NCBI GenBank assembly: GCA_021827485.1
Contig: JAKAVM010000072.1
Span: 1 to 57,502 of the forward strand
Source: Actinomycetes bacterium
GTDB lineage: Bacteria; Actinomycetota; Acidimicrobiia; Acidimicrobiales; JAKAVM01
DNA: 57,502 nucleotides
Direction: 5' to 3'
How positions within the stretch are numbered: the stretch's first letter is position 1; each line of letters starts with the position of its first letter. The position numbers and the translations under genes were made by a program. Below, one piece after another: positions 43,922-51,794 of the stretch. The notes beneath the pieces are model-generated. The model saw only the letters and a list, made by a program, of their open reading frames with translations, had not been told where the DNA came from and did no database searches.

Positions 43922-44398
43922 GTGAAATGTCCCTCATGTGGCGAAGATAATGACAAAGTGGTTGACTCTCGCGCTAGTGATGAAGGTAGTGCAATCCGGA
44001 GACGACGTGAATGTATGAAGTGTGAGTATCGTTTCACAACTTTTGAGAGGATCGAGGAGTCTGCTTGCATCATTGAAAAACGCTCAGGCAGTCGCGAGCC
44101 ATTCGATCGAAATAAGATCATCAATGGAGTCTTGGCCGCTGCGAAGAACAGGCCAATTGATGGATATAGGATTGAAGAACTTGCATTTGAGATAGAAGAA
44201 TCAATTCGGGAGCTTCCTCAACCAGTATCGAGTCAGGACGTTGGGGCTAAGGTTCTTGATTGGTTGCGTGATATGGACGATATCTCGTATCTGCGCTTTA
44301 GTAGCGTCTACAAAGAGTTTTCGGATGTCTCGGATTTCGAACGAGAAGTTGATTTATTATCGCAACCAGATACTGATAAGTTGAATGAGGTAAATTGA
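43922..44398 (+). CDS. nrdR: Transcriptional repressor NrdR
   Basis: Zinc-ribbon/ATP-cone repressor of ribonucleotide reductase genes. The zinc ribbon has CPSCGEDNDKVVDSR and ECMKCEYRFTTFERIE; the ATP-cone starts near IIEKRSGSREPFDRNKI. GTG 43922 gives the standard MKCPSCG start and 158 residues; TTG 43916 is an alternative. Located 71 bp after the LysM gene. No ribonucleotide reductase gene is in the window. Confidence 0.96.
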   Translation: MKCPSCGEDNDKVVDSRASDEGSAIRRRRECMKCEYRFTTFERIEESACIIEKRSGSREPFDRNKIINGVLAAAKNRPIDGYRIEELAFEIEESIRELPQPVSSQDVGAKVLDWLRDMDDISYLRFSSVYKEFSDVSDFEREVDLLSQPDTDKLNEVN

Positions 44399-44406
44399 CC
44401 AAATGA

Positions 44407-44474
44407 ATCGACGGGCTCTAGCTAGGAAACTAGTTCTTATAAATCGACAGGCTCTCGCTAGGAAACTAGTTTTA
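44407..44474. repeat. 36-bp tandem duplication between nrdR and the RlpA-like gene
   Basis: Units starting ATCGAC at 44407 and 44443 are nearly identical, and each contains GCTAGGAAACTAGTT. They fill the gap between these convergent genes and may be a doubled bidirectional 3' element. Confidence 0.9.
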
Positions 44475-44476
44475 GA

Positions 44477-45697
44477 CTACGTAGGTACTACGACGTAAGC
44501 GACGACATTAGCCAAACCTGTTGAGTGTATTGCTTCGGCAGCAGCGTGGCTCAAATCCAGAACTCGGCCCGCAGCGTATGGACCCCTATCGTTCACTTCC
44601 ACCAAAACACCGTACGAACCCGAAGTCACAAGCAACATGGTTCCAAAAGGTAGGTTTGGACTCGCACAGGTCCAGCCGTTTTCGTCGTAAATAGCGCCAC
44701 TTGCAGTTCGTAGGCCATCGAATCCAGGACCATACCACGAAGCTACGCCAGATATCGTCTGCCCAGTTTCCTGTAATCCGGACGCGGCAAGTTGTGAGGG
44801 AAGTAATGGTCCAAAAGGATACTTACTTTGTAATTGTTGTTGCGCCTCAGTTGCAGAAAGGGCTGATTGTCCTGAGTAGTTACCACCACCAAAATTCTGT
44901 TGATTTAGTTCACTTTGGGACTGCTGATAGGCTAAAGCCTGGGCACGTATTTCTTGCTCAGTTAGTAATAGGGATGGATCAGGGTTAACCGTGGACTCCA
45001 GAGCTTGACGTTCTTTAGTCAGTGCAGCATTTAGAGTCCCAAGAGCCTGGTAATCGGCAAGCTGAGTTTGGGTATCGGAGTTAGCTTTTGCTTCATCTTT
45101 GTGAAGGGTTTCCACTATGTCGTGTTGTCGGCGAAGCACGACATCGGTGTAGTAGTGAGGAACTGGGGACGGAGCAAGTAAGGAAAGATTTGGCTGCGAC
45201 TCACCTCCAGAGATGAACGCATCGACTGCATCTTGGCGCATTACAGACTGAGCCTGACTAAGTTCCAAGTTATCTAAGGCTTTTTTAACTTGGTCGACCG
45301 CAAGTTGTTCTTCAACTTTTTGAAGCTGATCTGTGAGTCGCGCTATCTGGAGAACTATAGGTTCGTCACTTGACTGGATTGAACTAATTGTACTGGCAAC
45401 TTGTGGAGAGGGAGCAGCAACGGAAGTGGGGGAGGTTGATGGTGTTGAGCCAGCGCGGGCGTGAGAAAGATGTGAAGAGTGTGGTGTGGGAGATTTCGAG
45501 ACGCTTTGAGAACTATGTTGAGATGCGAGCGCGGTTGGTGCCTGCAACAGACAGCTTAAAAGTGTGACTAGCCCAAAAAGTACAATCTTATATAGACCAG
45601 GTCTGGATAGACGCGACCTTCCAGATGATCCGACAACGAATTGATCGTGTCGATAACTTTCATAGTTAGTTTTTGCAATTGAGCGTTTGGGTTTCAC
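44477..45697 (-). CDS. Exported RlpA-like double-psi beta-barrel protein with coiled coil
   Basis: 406 residues. The N-terminal signal/anchor (about 35-58, GLYKIVLFGLVTLLSCLL) is followed by a Ser/Pro-rich stretch and a long coiled coil (about 110-240, Gln/Leu-rich). The C-terminal RlpA/DPBB domain (about 315-405) contains GVASWYGPGFDGLRTASG, NLPFGTMLLVT, VEVNDRGPYAAGRVLDLS and HAAAEAI. The family includes septal lytic transglycosylases and resuscitation factors, so a role in cell-wall remodelling is likely. GTG start. Divergent from the PIG-L gene. Confidence 0.85.
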   Translation of the reverse strand: MKPKRSIAKTNYESYRHDQFVVGSSGRSRLSRPGLYKIVLFGLVTLLSCLLQAPTALASQHSSQSVSKSPTPHSSHLSHARAGSTPSTSPTSVAAPSPQVASTISSIQSSDEPIVLQIARLTDQLQKVEEQLAVDQVKKALDNLELSQAQSVMRQDAVDAFISGGESQPNLSLLAPSPVPHYYTDVVLRRQHDIVETLHKDEAKANSDTQTQLADYQALGTLNAALTKERQALESTVNPDPSLLLTEQEIRAQALAYQQSQSELNQQNFGGGNYSGQSALSATEAQQQLQSKYPFGPLLPSQLAASGLQETGQTISGVASWYGPGFDGLRTASGAIYDENGWTCASPNLPFGTMLLVTSGSYGVLVEVNDRGPYAAGRVLDLSHAAAEAIHSTGLANVVAYVVVPT

Positions 45698-45792
45698 TAT
45701 GCTTTGTCTTTTCGAGTGAGTTTTTGTTTGGGAAAGTGATTCATAGCGGGCTTAACCCTCGTGGTTTAGATTTGGTTATCCTAGGCCAAAAA

Positions 45793-45816
45793 ACCAAAGT
45801 CGTCCACAGCTTTGGT
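45793..45816. promoter_or_regulatory. Hairpin in the divergent RlpA / PIG-L spacer
   Basis: ACCAAAG (45793-45799) and CTTTGGT (45810-45816) form a 7-bp perfect stem. It could act as an operator or a leader hairpin in either direction; no known riboswitch pattern was recognised. Confidence 0.35.
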
Positions 45817-45895
45817 ATTATCTGGAATAATTGCGTCGCCTGTCTTGAAAGCCAATCCGCACTTGCGCAGGGTTGTAATTTGGATATCAGTGATT

Positions 45896-46600
45896 GTGCT
45901 TGACAAATATATTCCTGAAAGTGTCCTAGCGATTTATGCGCATCCCGACGACTGTGAAGTTGCTTGCGGAGGTACCCTGTCGCACTGGGGGGAGAACGGT
46001 TCACAGATAGCCGTTGCGGTATTGACCAGCGGGGATAAAGGTACTTCCAGCCCAGACGTAGAGACTAACGACTTGATTGAAACTCGACGTAATGAAATGG
46101 AGAGTTCAGCTGAGATTTTAGGTATCAAAAAGCGTGTTCTATTTGATCATCCGGACGGGAGCTTGCGACTAGACGTTGCTGGATTGGAGGAATCAATTGT
46201 CAAGCTCATCAGGCAGGAACGACCAGACACGGTTGTGTGTCCCGACCCGAGCGCTTTATTTTATGGACAACGCTACATTAATCACAGAGATCATCGAGTA
46301 ACTGGGGAGTTGGTTGTGGATGCATGTTCCTATGGCGCAAGCTCACCGAAATACTTTCCGGACGCAGGTGTTTCCCACACAGTAAAGAACCTTTTTCTCT
46401 CAGCAAGTCTTGAGCCAGATGTTGGTGTAGATATTTCAAATACTCTGGCGAAGAAAGTTCAAGCACTCAAATCCCACACTAGTCAAGTTGGAAACTCACT
46501 GGAATGGCTTGAAGATTCGGTACGGATTCGGGCTGAGGAGGCTGGCAAAGAAGTTGGAGTATTATACGCGGAATTGTTCAGGAAATTTTACCTTGCCTGA
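45896..46600 (+). CDS. PIG-L/LmbE-family N-acetyl sugar deacetylase
   Basis: Zinc-dependent deacetylase of 234 residues with the AHPDDCEVACGG metal motif near the N-terminus, HPDGSLR, and the second metal His region NHRDHRVTGELVVD. The family includes MshB, Mca and GlcNAc-PI deacetylases. Mycothiol metabolism is possible in an actinobacterium, but the sequence alone does not settle the substrate. GTG 45896 is preferred because family similarity starts there; the frame is open further upstream. The stop overlaps dinB by eight bases. Confidence 0.87.
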   Translation: MLDKYIPESVLAIYAHPDDCEVACGGTLSHWGENGSQIAVAVLTSGDKGTSSPDVETNDLIETRRNEMESSAEILGIKKRVLFDHPDGSLRLDVAGLEESIVKLIRQERPDTVVCPDPSALFYGQRYINHRDHRVTGELVVDACSYGASSPKYFPDAGVSHTVKNLFLSASLEPDVGVDISNTLAKKVQALKSHTSQVGNSLEWLEDSVRIRAEEAGKEVGVLYAELFRKFYLA

Positions 46601-47864
46601 ATCTGACCGCTGCATCCTACATATCGATATGGACTGTTTTTTTGCTTCGGTTGAGGTCTTAGATAATTTGGCCTACAAAGATCTCCCGATAATTGTAGGA
46701 GGTGATAGTGAACGAGGCGTGGTAGCCTCTTGTTCCTATCAAGCGCGTGCCTATGGGGTTAGGTCTGCTATGTCTGTAAATATTGCAAAGACGAAATGTC
46801 CTGACGCGATAGTAGTGCCAGTTCGCCATCAAAGATACAGAGAGGTGTCCCAAGCTTTGATGGAAATACTTCACCGCTACTCTTGCCAGGTGGAATCGGT
46901 TGGTCTTGATGAAGCCTATTTAGATTTCACTAACCTTGATGTTAACGAAAGTGTTTTATGCGAGATTGCCCATCAGCTTAGGACTGGGATTAAAGTCTCT
47001 CTAGGCCTCGATTGCTCAATTGGAATCGGCAATTCGAAATTGTTGGCGAAGTTGGCATCGCGACGAGCGAAACCTACTGCAAAATTGGAATCTAGTGAAA
47101 ATCATCGACTTATTCCGGTTGTGACCGACGGTGTTGGTGTGTTCATTGTGGTGAGAGGTACTGAACAGGATTTTATTGACTCGCACTCCCCAGGAGACTT
47201 ACCAGGCATCGGTCCCGCCACTCGCAAAAAGCTCACTCAGATGGGAGTAAGTTCAGTGGCAGATCTGCGTCTTGTGCCGTATGCGTCTTTGCATTCAAGA
47301 TTGGGAAATAAGTTGGCAAGAAGAGTTTTCGATATGGCGCGAGGAGTCGACCCAAGGAGCGTGGCTCCTAACGTGCGCGCAAAATCTATCAGTTCGGAGG
47401 AGACCTTTTCGAGCGACCTTGCCTCGATTGAACTACTTCGTCCATCATTGGTTAGAGCCGTCGAGGAAGTAGCGTCAAAGCTTTACTGCTCTGGTAAAGC
47501 AGCGCGAACAGTTTCACTAAAGCTAAAAACTAGTCAGTTCCAAGTTATCGAGCGATCTCAAACTTTACCCAATGCTACGTTTGATAGTTTGGAAATACTA
47601 GACATAGCGCAACGGTTGATTTCGCCCCTATTAGGGAAGGGGCCATTTCGATTACTTGGGGTAACGGTATCACACTTTGTACCTATCGATTCAAGCTATA
47701 TCCAAACGTCCTTTGAGATAGACAAGGCTGACGGAGCCGGAGATTTTACCGGATTAGAAAGCTCTAGGCGCAAGAGAAATACTGATCTAGTCAGGGCAGT
47801 GGAAGATGTAAAGAAGCGATTCGGCCCCCAAGCACTGATTGCAGGTGAATTGCTCAAAAAGTGA
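46593..47864 (+). CDS. dinB: DNA polymerase IV (Y-family)
   Basis: Error-prone translesion polymerase. The catalytic motifs are ILHIDMDCFFASVEV and VGLDEAYLDF, with GIGNSKLLAKLASRRAKP and the helix-hairpin-helix DLPGIGPATRKKLTQMG. The C-terminal little finger ends at residue 423. TTG 46593 has AGGA upstream and puts the family start in place; longer upstream reading frames overlap the PIG-L gene and are unlikely. No GAAC-N4-GTTC box was seen immediately upstream, so SOS induction is not evident. Confidence 0.94.
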   Translation: MPESDRCILHIDMDCFFASVEVLDNLAYKDLPIIVGGDSERGVVASCSYQARAYGVRSAMSVNIAKTKCPDAIVVPVRHQRYREVSQALMEILHRYSCQVESVGLDEAYLDFTNLDVNESVLCEIAHQLRTGIKVSLGLDCSIGIGNSKLLAKLASRRAKPTAKLESSENHRLIPVVTDGVGVFIVVRGTEQDFIDSHSPGDLPGIGPATRKKLTQMGVSSVADLRLVPYASLHSRLGNKLARRVFDMARGVDPRSVAPNVRAKSISSEETFSSDLASIELLRPSLVRAVEEVASKLYCSGKAARTVSLKLKTSQFQVIERSQTLPNATFDSLEILDIAQRLISPLLGKGPFRLLGVTVSHFVPIDSSYIQTSFEIDKADGAGDFTGLESSRRKRNTDLVRAVEDVKKRFGPQALIAGELLKK

Positions 47865-47891
47865 TTTTTAATCTTTTACGCAAATTCCTGG

Positions 47892-47920
47892 TTGGTACGG
47901 GAAAAAATCGGGTGTATAGT
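47892..47920 (+). promoter_or_regulatory. Promoter upstream of the small ORF and DUF3040 gene
   Basis: TTGGTA (47892-47897), a 17-bp spacer and TATAGT (47915-47920). The predicted transcript starts near 47927, giving a leader of about 120 bases before the DUF3040 start, with AGCCT/AGGCT able to pair in it. Confidence 0.65.
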
Positions 47921-47987
47921 TATAGTAGCGATAGGTTGAAGAATCAAAAATCAGCCTTCGGGATCCTATTGTTATTAGGCTCCAGAT

Positions 47988-48047
47988 ATGGCAAAATTAA
48001 AGAAGTCATCTGAAAGTTATAAGATGCGAGGCTTGAAGGAGAATTAG
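47988..48047 (+). CDS. Possible 19-residue leader peptide upstream of DUF3040
   Basis: ATG 47988 to TAG 48047 encodes MAKLKKSSESYKMRGLKEN. The stop is directly followed by the GTG start of the DUF3040 gene, and the last codons carry that gene's AAGGAG ribosome site, so translation of one would influence the other. The peptide is Lys-rich. The upstream ribosome site is weak. It may be a regulatory upstream ORF or chance. Confidence 0.35.
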   Translation: MAKLKKSSESYKMRGLKEN

Positions 48048-48422
48048 GTGCCTCTTTCGGAAGAAGAACAACGGATCCTTCACGAGATCGAGAGAAGTTT
48101 TTACGAGAGGGATCCCGACTTTGCCGACAGGGTAAAGTCCGAGACTGTATATACTCATGCTGGGCGTCATCTGAAATGGGCCGTGATTGGATCCATTGTT
48201 GGGTTGATCATCATATTGGCGAGTTTTACCTCCAATACAGCGGTAGCCCTCGGAGGCTTCTTGGTTATGCTTGTCAATGGGGTATTTATTCCGATCAATA
48301 TCAAGAGGCTTGGGAAAGCAAGTATCTCTGATTTGACCTCCGCAGTGCAAGATAAAGGGCTCACCAAACCATTCGATAAAGCTCGCCAAGGTTTCAAGCA
48401 GAGGTTCCATCGCGATAACTAG
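48048..48422 (+). CDS. DUF3040 membrane protein
   Basis: 124 residues of a family widespread in Actinobacteria. The conserved N-terminus MPLSEEEQRILHEIERSF is followed by two membrane helices (about 43-60 and 63-82) and a basic C-terminal tail. The function of the family is unknown. GTG start with AAGGAG nine bases upstream. The ROK kinase follows after about 107 bp. Confidence 0.9.
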   Translation: MPLSEEEQRILHEIERSFYERDPDFADRVKSETVYTHAGRHLKWAVIGSIVGLIIILASFTSNTAVALGGFLVMLVNGVFIPINIKRLGKASISDLTSAVQDKGLTKPFDKARQGFKQRFHRDN

Positions 48423-48529
48423 CTTTTAGATTTTACCGACCAACTTCTTGTAGTCTTTGGTAATGAAAAGTTCTTGCGTTGCGCGAGATACGCTCCTGGA
48501 GAAAAGCTTACCTGTCGAGAGCCTGTCCG

Positions 48530-49471
48530 ATGAGTAGCTTTTGCCTTGCTTTAGATATTGGTGGGACGAAAATTGCTGCTGGAGTTATTTCCGAAGCCGG
48601 AGAGATACTCTTTAGTTCGTCGATTGCCACTCCTCAACCAAATCCGTGGAAGCCGGATTCGCCGGAAATTATATTTGAGGAAGTTGCGAGTTTACTGGAG
48701 AAAATTTCCGGGGAGTTTGCTGCTCAATATCCGCACCACGTTTTAGAGGTTTGCGGAGTTGGGTGTGGCGGACCAATGGCTCGCTTCGGAGAGAGTGTAT
48801 CTCCACTGAATATACCAAGTTGGAGGCAGTTTCCGCTTCGCCAACGACTTGAGGCTCGATTTTCACAAAAAGTTGCAATTGATAATGACGCCAAGGCACT
48901 TGCACTTGGTGAGTTTTGGCAAGGAGGAGCGAAGAATCTAAGAAATTTCATTGCGGTGGTTGTTTCAACAGGTGTTGGAGGAGGGATATTTATCGATGGG
49001 CGCTTGCTCGATGGCGAGTCGGGCAACTGTGGTCACTTAGGTCACATAATCGTTGAGCCACAAGGCAGATCTTGTGCCTGTGGCTCTAGAGGATGTCTTG
49101 AAGCAGAAATTTCAGGTACAGCGGTCCAGGCTATAATCGGGCGTCCAGCTAGTCAGGCAGACGATGCAATGAAATTGAGGGTAGGTCAACTTGCCGGAAG
49201 GGCAATAGCGTCGGTAGCCAACCTACTTGATCTAAAAGTGGCGCTTGTTGCTGGATCGGTAGCGCTTGGCTACGGTGACGCATTTTTTAGAGCTGCCCAA
49301 CAGGAGTTGGACAACTGTGCTCGACTTGATTTCTCGGCTGGAGCGCAAATACGGCCGGGCAAGTTAGGAGCTAATGGACCTTTGATCGGAGCAGGAGCTG
49401 TTGGATTTAGGTCGCTAGGTAAATTAGATACCAATACCTTGGAATCCAGTGCAACAGGGACAAACAAATGA
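48530..49471 (+). CDS. ROK-family sugar kinase (probable glucokinase)
   Basis: 313 residues. ATP motif LALDIGGTKIAAGV at the N-terminus, catalytic Asp in VAIDNDAKALALGEFWQGG, STGVGGGIFIDGRLLDG, the GHLGHIIVEPQG substrate motif and the zinc-binding CACGSRGCLEA. It probably phosphorylates glucose or N-acetylated sugars. ATG 48530 is where family similarity starts. Its stop overlaps the acyl-CoA dehydrogenase start (ATGA). The C-terminal KLGANGPLIGAG segment recurs in a small gene downstream. Confidence 0.9.
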   Translation: MSSFCLALDIGGTKIAAGVISEAGEILFSSSIATPQPNPWKPDSPEIIFEEVASLLEKISGEFAAQYPHHVLEVCGVGCGGPMARFGESVSPLNIPSWRQFPLRQRLEARFSQKVAIDNDAKALALGEFWQGGAKNLRNFIAVVVSTGVGGGIFIDGRLLDGESGNCGHLGHIIVEPQGRSCACGSRGCLEAEISGTAVQAIIGRPASQADDAMKLRVGQLAGRAIASVANLLDLKVALVAGSVALGYGDAFFRAAQQELDNCARLDFSAGAQIRPGKLGANGPLIGAGAVGFRSLGKLDTNTLESSATGTNK

Positions 49472-50718
49472 AAATTGGCTACCCGCAAGAAGCAGAAGAA
49501 TTTCGAACGCATGTAAGGTCAATTATTGCTTCAAACCTACCAAAAGATTTTCGCGGTGTCGGTGCAATGGACAAGTCGCAAGGCGACCAATTCATTAAAA
49601 ATTGGAGATCAATACTTCACCAAAATGGACTCCTAGCAGTTTCTTGGCCCAAAAAATATGGCGGATCGGATCTAACACCCTTGGAACAGGTTGTTTTGAT
49701 GGAGGAATGCACAAAGTTCGGAGTTCCAACTGGCGGACCAAATGACGTCTTTTCTATTCAGATGATCGGAAATACTATTTTGGTACTTGGTTCGGAGCAG
49801 CAAAAGGAATACTTTCTTCCTCGAATACTTTCTGGCGAGGATGTATGGTGCCAGGGTTATTCTGAACCTAACGCAGGATCTGATTTAGGAAATATTTCTA
49901 CTAGAGCCTTTTTAGATGGTGATGACTGGGTAATCGACGGACAGAAAGTTTGGACAAGTTACGGTCATCTTGCTAATTGGATATTTGCCGTCGCACGAAC
50001 AGACCCCGATGCGCCAAAGCATAGAGGGCTTACCTTTATGCTTGTTCCTATGGATCAAGACGGTGTGGAAGTTCGTCCCATTCGAATGCTGTCAGGTGAT
50101 TCAGAATTTAACGAAGTATTTCTGACACATGCTCGAACTAGTAAGGAAAATATTATTGGTCAAGTAAACGAAGGCTGGGGAGTTGCGATGACTTTATTGG
50201 GGTTTGAGCGAGGTGAAGCTGCAGCCACTTTCCCAATTCGCTTTATGGAGGAGCTTAGAAAGCTAATCGAACTTGCAAAACTTGAAGGGACTAATCAAGA
50301 TCCTCACATAAGGCAACGGCTCGCCAAATGTTTTTCATTAGCGGAGATAATGCGTTTTCTAGGCTATAGAAGCTTGACAAGATACTTAGCAGGTTCTCAG
50401 CCAGGTCCAGAATCTTCAATTTTCAAAATATACTGGAGCGAGTATCATCAAGGGGTAACTAATTTAGCAATGGACATACTGGGGGCAAAGGCCATGACTC
50501 CAGGTCATAAGAATGGCCCAATTAGCTTTCCTACTGACTTTTCGGGATCGGCCAATTCGGCATCGAATTGGTACGACGTTTTCTTGAAAGCTCGTTCGGG
50601 GACGATTTATGCAGGTACTTCCCAGGTCCAAAGAAATATTATTGGTGAGCAAATTCTAGGATTGCCCAGAGAGCCCAAGGTCGACACAGGGCCGTGGTCG
50701 CAAACCCGGCGGAGCTAA
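49468..50718 (+). CDS. Acyl-CoA dehydrogenase
   Basis: Flavoprotein of 416 residues in the N-terminal helical / beta / C-terminal helical arrangement. YSEPNAGSDLGN (substrate/FAD loop), VIDGQKVWTSYGHLANWIF and the C-terminal YAGTSQVQRNIIGEQILGLPRE are diagnostic. It resembles the FadE-type dehydrogenases of actinobacterial fatty-acid or sterol-like catabolism. The start overlaps the ROK kinase stop by four bases. No partner beta-oxidation genes are adjacent. Confidence 0.93.
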   Translation: MKIGYPQEAEEFRTHVRSIIASNLPKDFRGVGAMDKSQGDQFIKNWRSILHQNGLLAVSWPKKYGGSDLTPLEQVVLMEECTKFGVPTGGPNDVFSIQMIGNTILVLGSEQQKEYFLPRILSGEDVWCQGYSEPNAGSDLGNISTRAFLDGDDWVIDGQKVWTSYGHLANWIFAVARTDPDAPKHRGLTFMLVPMDQDGVEVRPIRMLSGDSEFNEVFLTHARTSKENIIGQVNEGWGVAMTLLGFERGEAAATFPIRFMEELRKLIELAKLEGTNQDPHIRQRLAKCFSLAEIMRFLGYRSLTRYLAGSQPGPESSIFKIYWSEYHQGVTNLAMDILGAKAMTPGHKNGPISFPTDFSGSANSASNWYDVFLKARSGTIYAGTSQVQRNIIGEQILGLPREPKVDTGPWSQTRRS

Positions 50719-50724
50719 TCAATT

Positions 50725-51045
50725 ATGAATGCAAGACTAGTACTTGAAGTACTCAAGCGGCCTAGTCTATGGATTATCGCAATAACTCAGTTTCTCGCAT
50801 TTGTTCCAACGGGCTGGTGGCGAACGAAGCCATTCCTACCATTGCCAAGGGAAAGTTACCTTGAATTCCGGACCAAAACAGTATTTGGAGGACAAGCAGA
50901 GGCGGCCAAGCTGGGAGCTAATGGACCCTTGGTTGGAGCAGATGATGCTAATCCTAGTTCTGGGTTAGCCGAAATTGACGAAAGCTCAGCTTACATGGAC
51001 TATCTTTATTGGTGTAAGGAACTTAGGAGGCGCAGAGGTCGGTGA
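50725..51045 (+). CDS. Small conserved actinobacterial protein of unknown function
   Basis: 106 residues. LKRPSLWIIAITQFLAFVPTGWW, then KPFLPLPRESYLEFR and a C-terminal YMDYLYWCKELRRRR, match a small family I recall in Actinobacteria and Acidimicrobiia; no function is known. One hydrophobic N-terminal segment may be membrane-associated. The middle contains KLGANGPLVGADDA, which repeats the C-terminal segment of the ROK kinase (28 of 33 bases identical). It starts 6 bp after the acyl-CoA dehydrogenase stop. Confidence 0.75.
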   Translation: MNARLVLEVLKRPSLWIIAITQFLAFVPTGWWRTKPFLPLPRESYLEFRTKTVFGGQAEAAKLGANGPLVGADDANPSSGLAEIDESSAYMDYLYWCKELRRRRGR

Positions 51046-51161
51046 TATCGAAGGTCCTCTAGTGAATTCAAGTTGAATTGCTAGTATGTATTCGACTTTC
51101 AATGTAGAATTTTCGTGATGGATCCCGTAGCGTTTCTCACAAGGCCAGGCCAGCGTAGCTG

Positions 51162-51794
51162 ATGACCCAAGCTCTCGTTTTGAACATGACCTACGAGCCT
51201 CTATGCGTAGTCAGTACAAGACGGGCACTAACCCTGGTCATGGACCACAAAGCTGAGGCGTTGGAGGTTAGCGGAAGGACTTTTAGATCACAGCTACGCA
51301 GTTTCGATGAACCGACCGTTATTAGATTAGCCCACTACGTTCGAGTACCGTATCAGCGCAAGATCGCCCTAAATCGACGTGCAATTTTTCTCAGGGATGG
51401 CGGACGCTGCCAGTATTGCGGGACTGAGGCTGAAAATATAGATCATGTCATACCAAAGAGTAGGGGCGGGCCACACGAATGGGAAAATGTAGTCGCTGCT
51501 TGCAAGCGGTGTAACTCCCGAAAGGAAGATCGGCTTCCAGAAGAGGCCGGACTCAAGCTGTTCAGGAAACCTTTTAGGCCCAAAGAGAAGATTTGGATAT
51601 TGGCGCGCTCTCCAAGTATTCGCCAAGAGTGGGCATTGTACCTTGGTCTTAGCTTGGCCGAGGGCAAAGACCAGCGCTATCAAGTGCCAAGCAGCGTAAA
51701 CTCCAAGATCGTTTCCCTCGCGCCAAAGCGCAACACGCCGCTCGCTCCAAATCGAGCGTCCGCAAGTAAGATTGCAGCAACCAGTCTTCTCTAG
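51162..51794 (+). CDS. HNH endonuclease (actinobacterial conserved type)
   Basis: 210 residues. N-terminus ALVLNMTYEPLCVVSTRRAL and a zinc/HNH domain about 75-135: RCQYCGTEAENIDHVIPKSR, GGPHEWENVV and ACKRCNSRKEDR carry the two CxxC pairs and the His residues. The family is a chromosomal single-copy gene in Actinobacteria with unknown substrate. The C-terminal 40 residues are a variable tail. Overlaps the next gene by 23 bp. ATTCAA-G-TTGAAT at about 51066-51078 is a short palindrome in its promoter region. Confidence 0.88.
   Translation: MTQALVLNMTYEPLCVVSTRRALTLVMDHKAEALEVSGRTFRSQLRSFDEPTVIRLAHYVRVPYQRKIALNRRAIFLRDGGRCQYCGTEAENIDHVIPKSRGGPHEWENVVAACKRCNSRKEDRLPEEAGLKLFRKPFRPKEKIWILARSPSIRQEWALYLGLSLAEGKDQRYQVPSSVNSKIVSLAPKRNTPLAPNRASASKIAATSLL

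Noticed and set aside
45698-45895. Cyclic-di-AMP (ydaO-type) riboswitch ahead of the RlpA-like gene
   Set aside because: Such riboswitches often precede actinobacterial wall hydrolases, but the conserved sequence blocks were not found; only a simple hairpin is present.
46488-46592. Upstream extension of dinB
   Set aside because: It overlaps the PIG-L gene and adds 35 residues without family similarity; TTG 46593 has a ribosome site.
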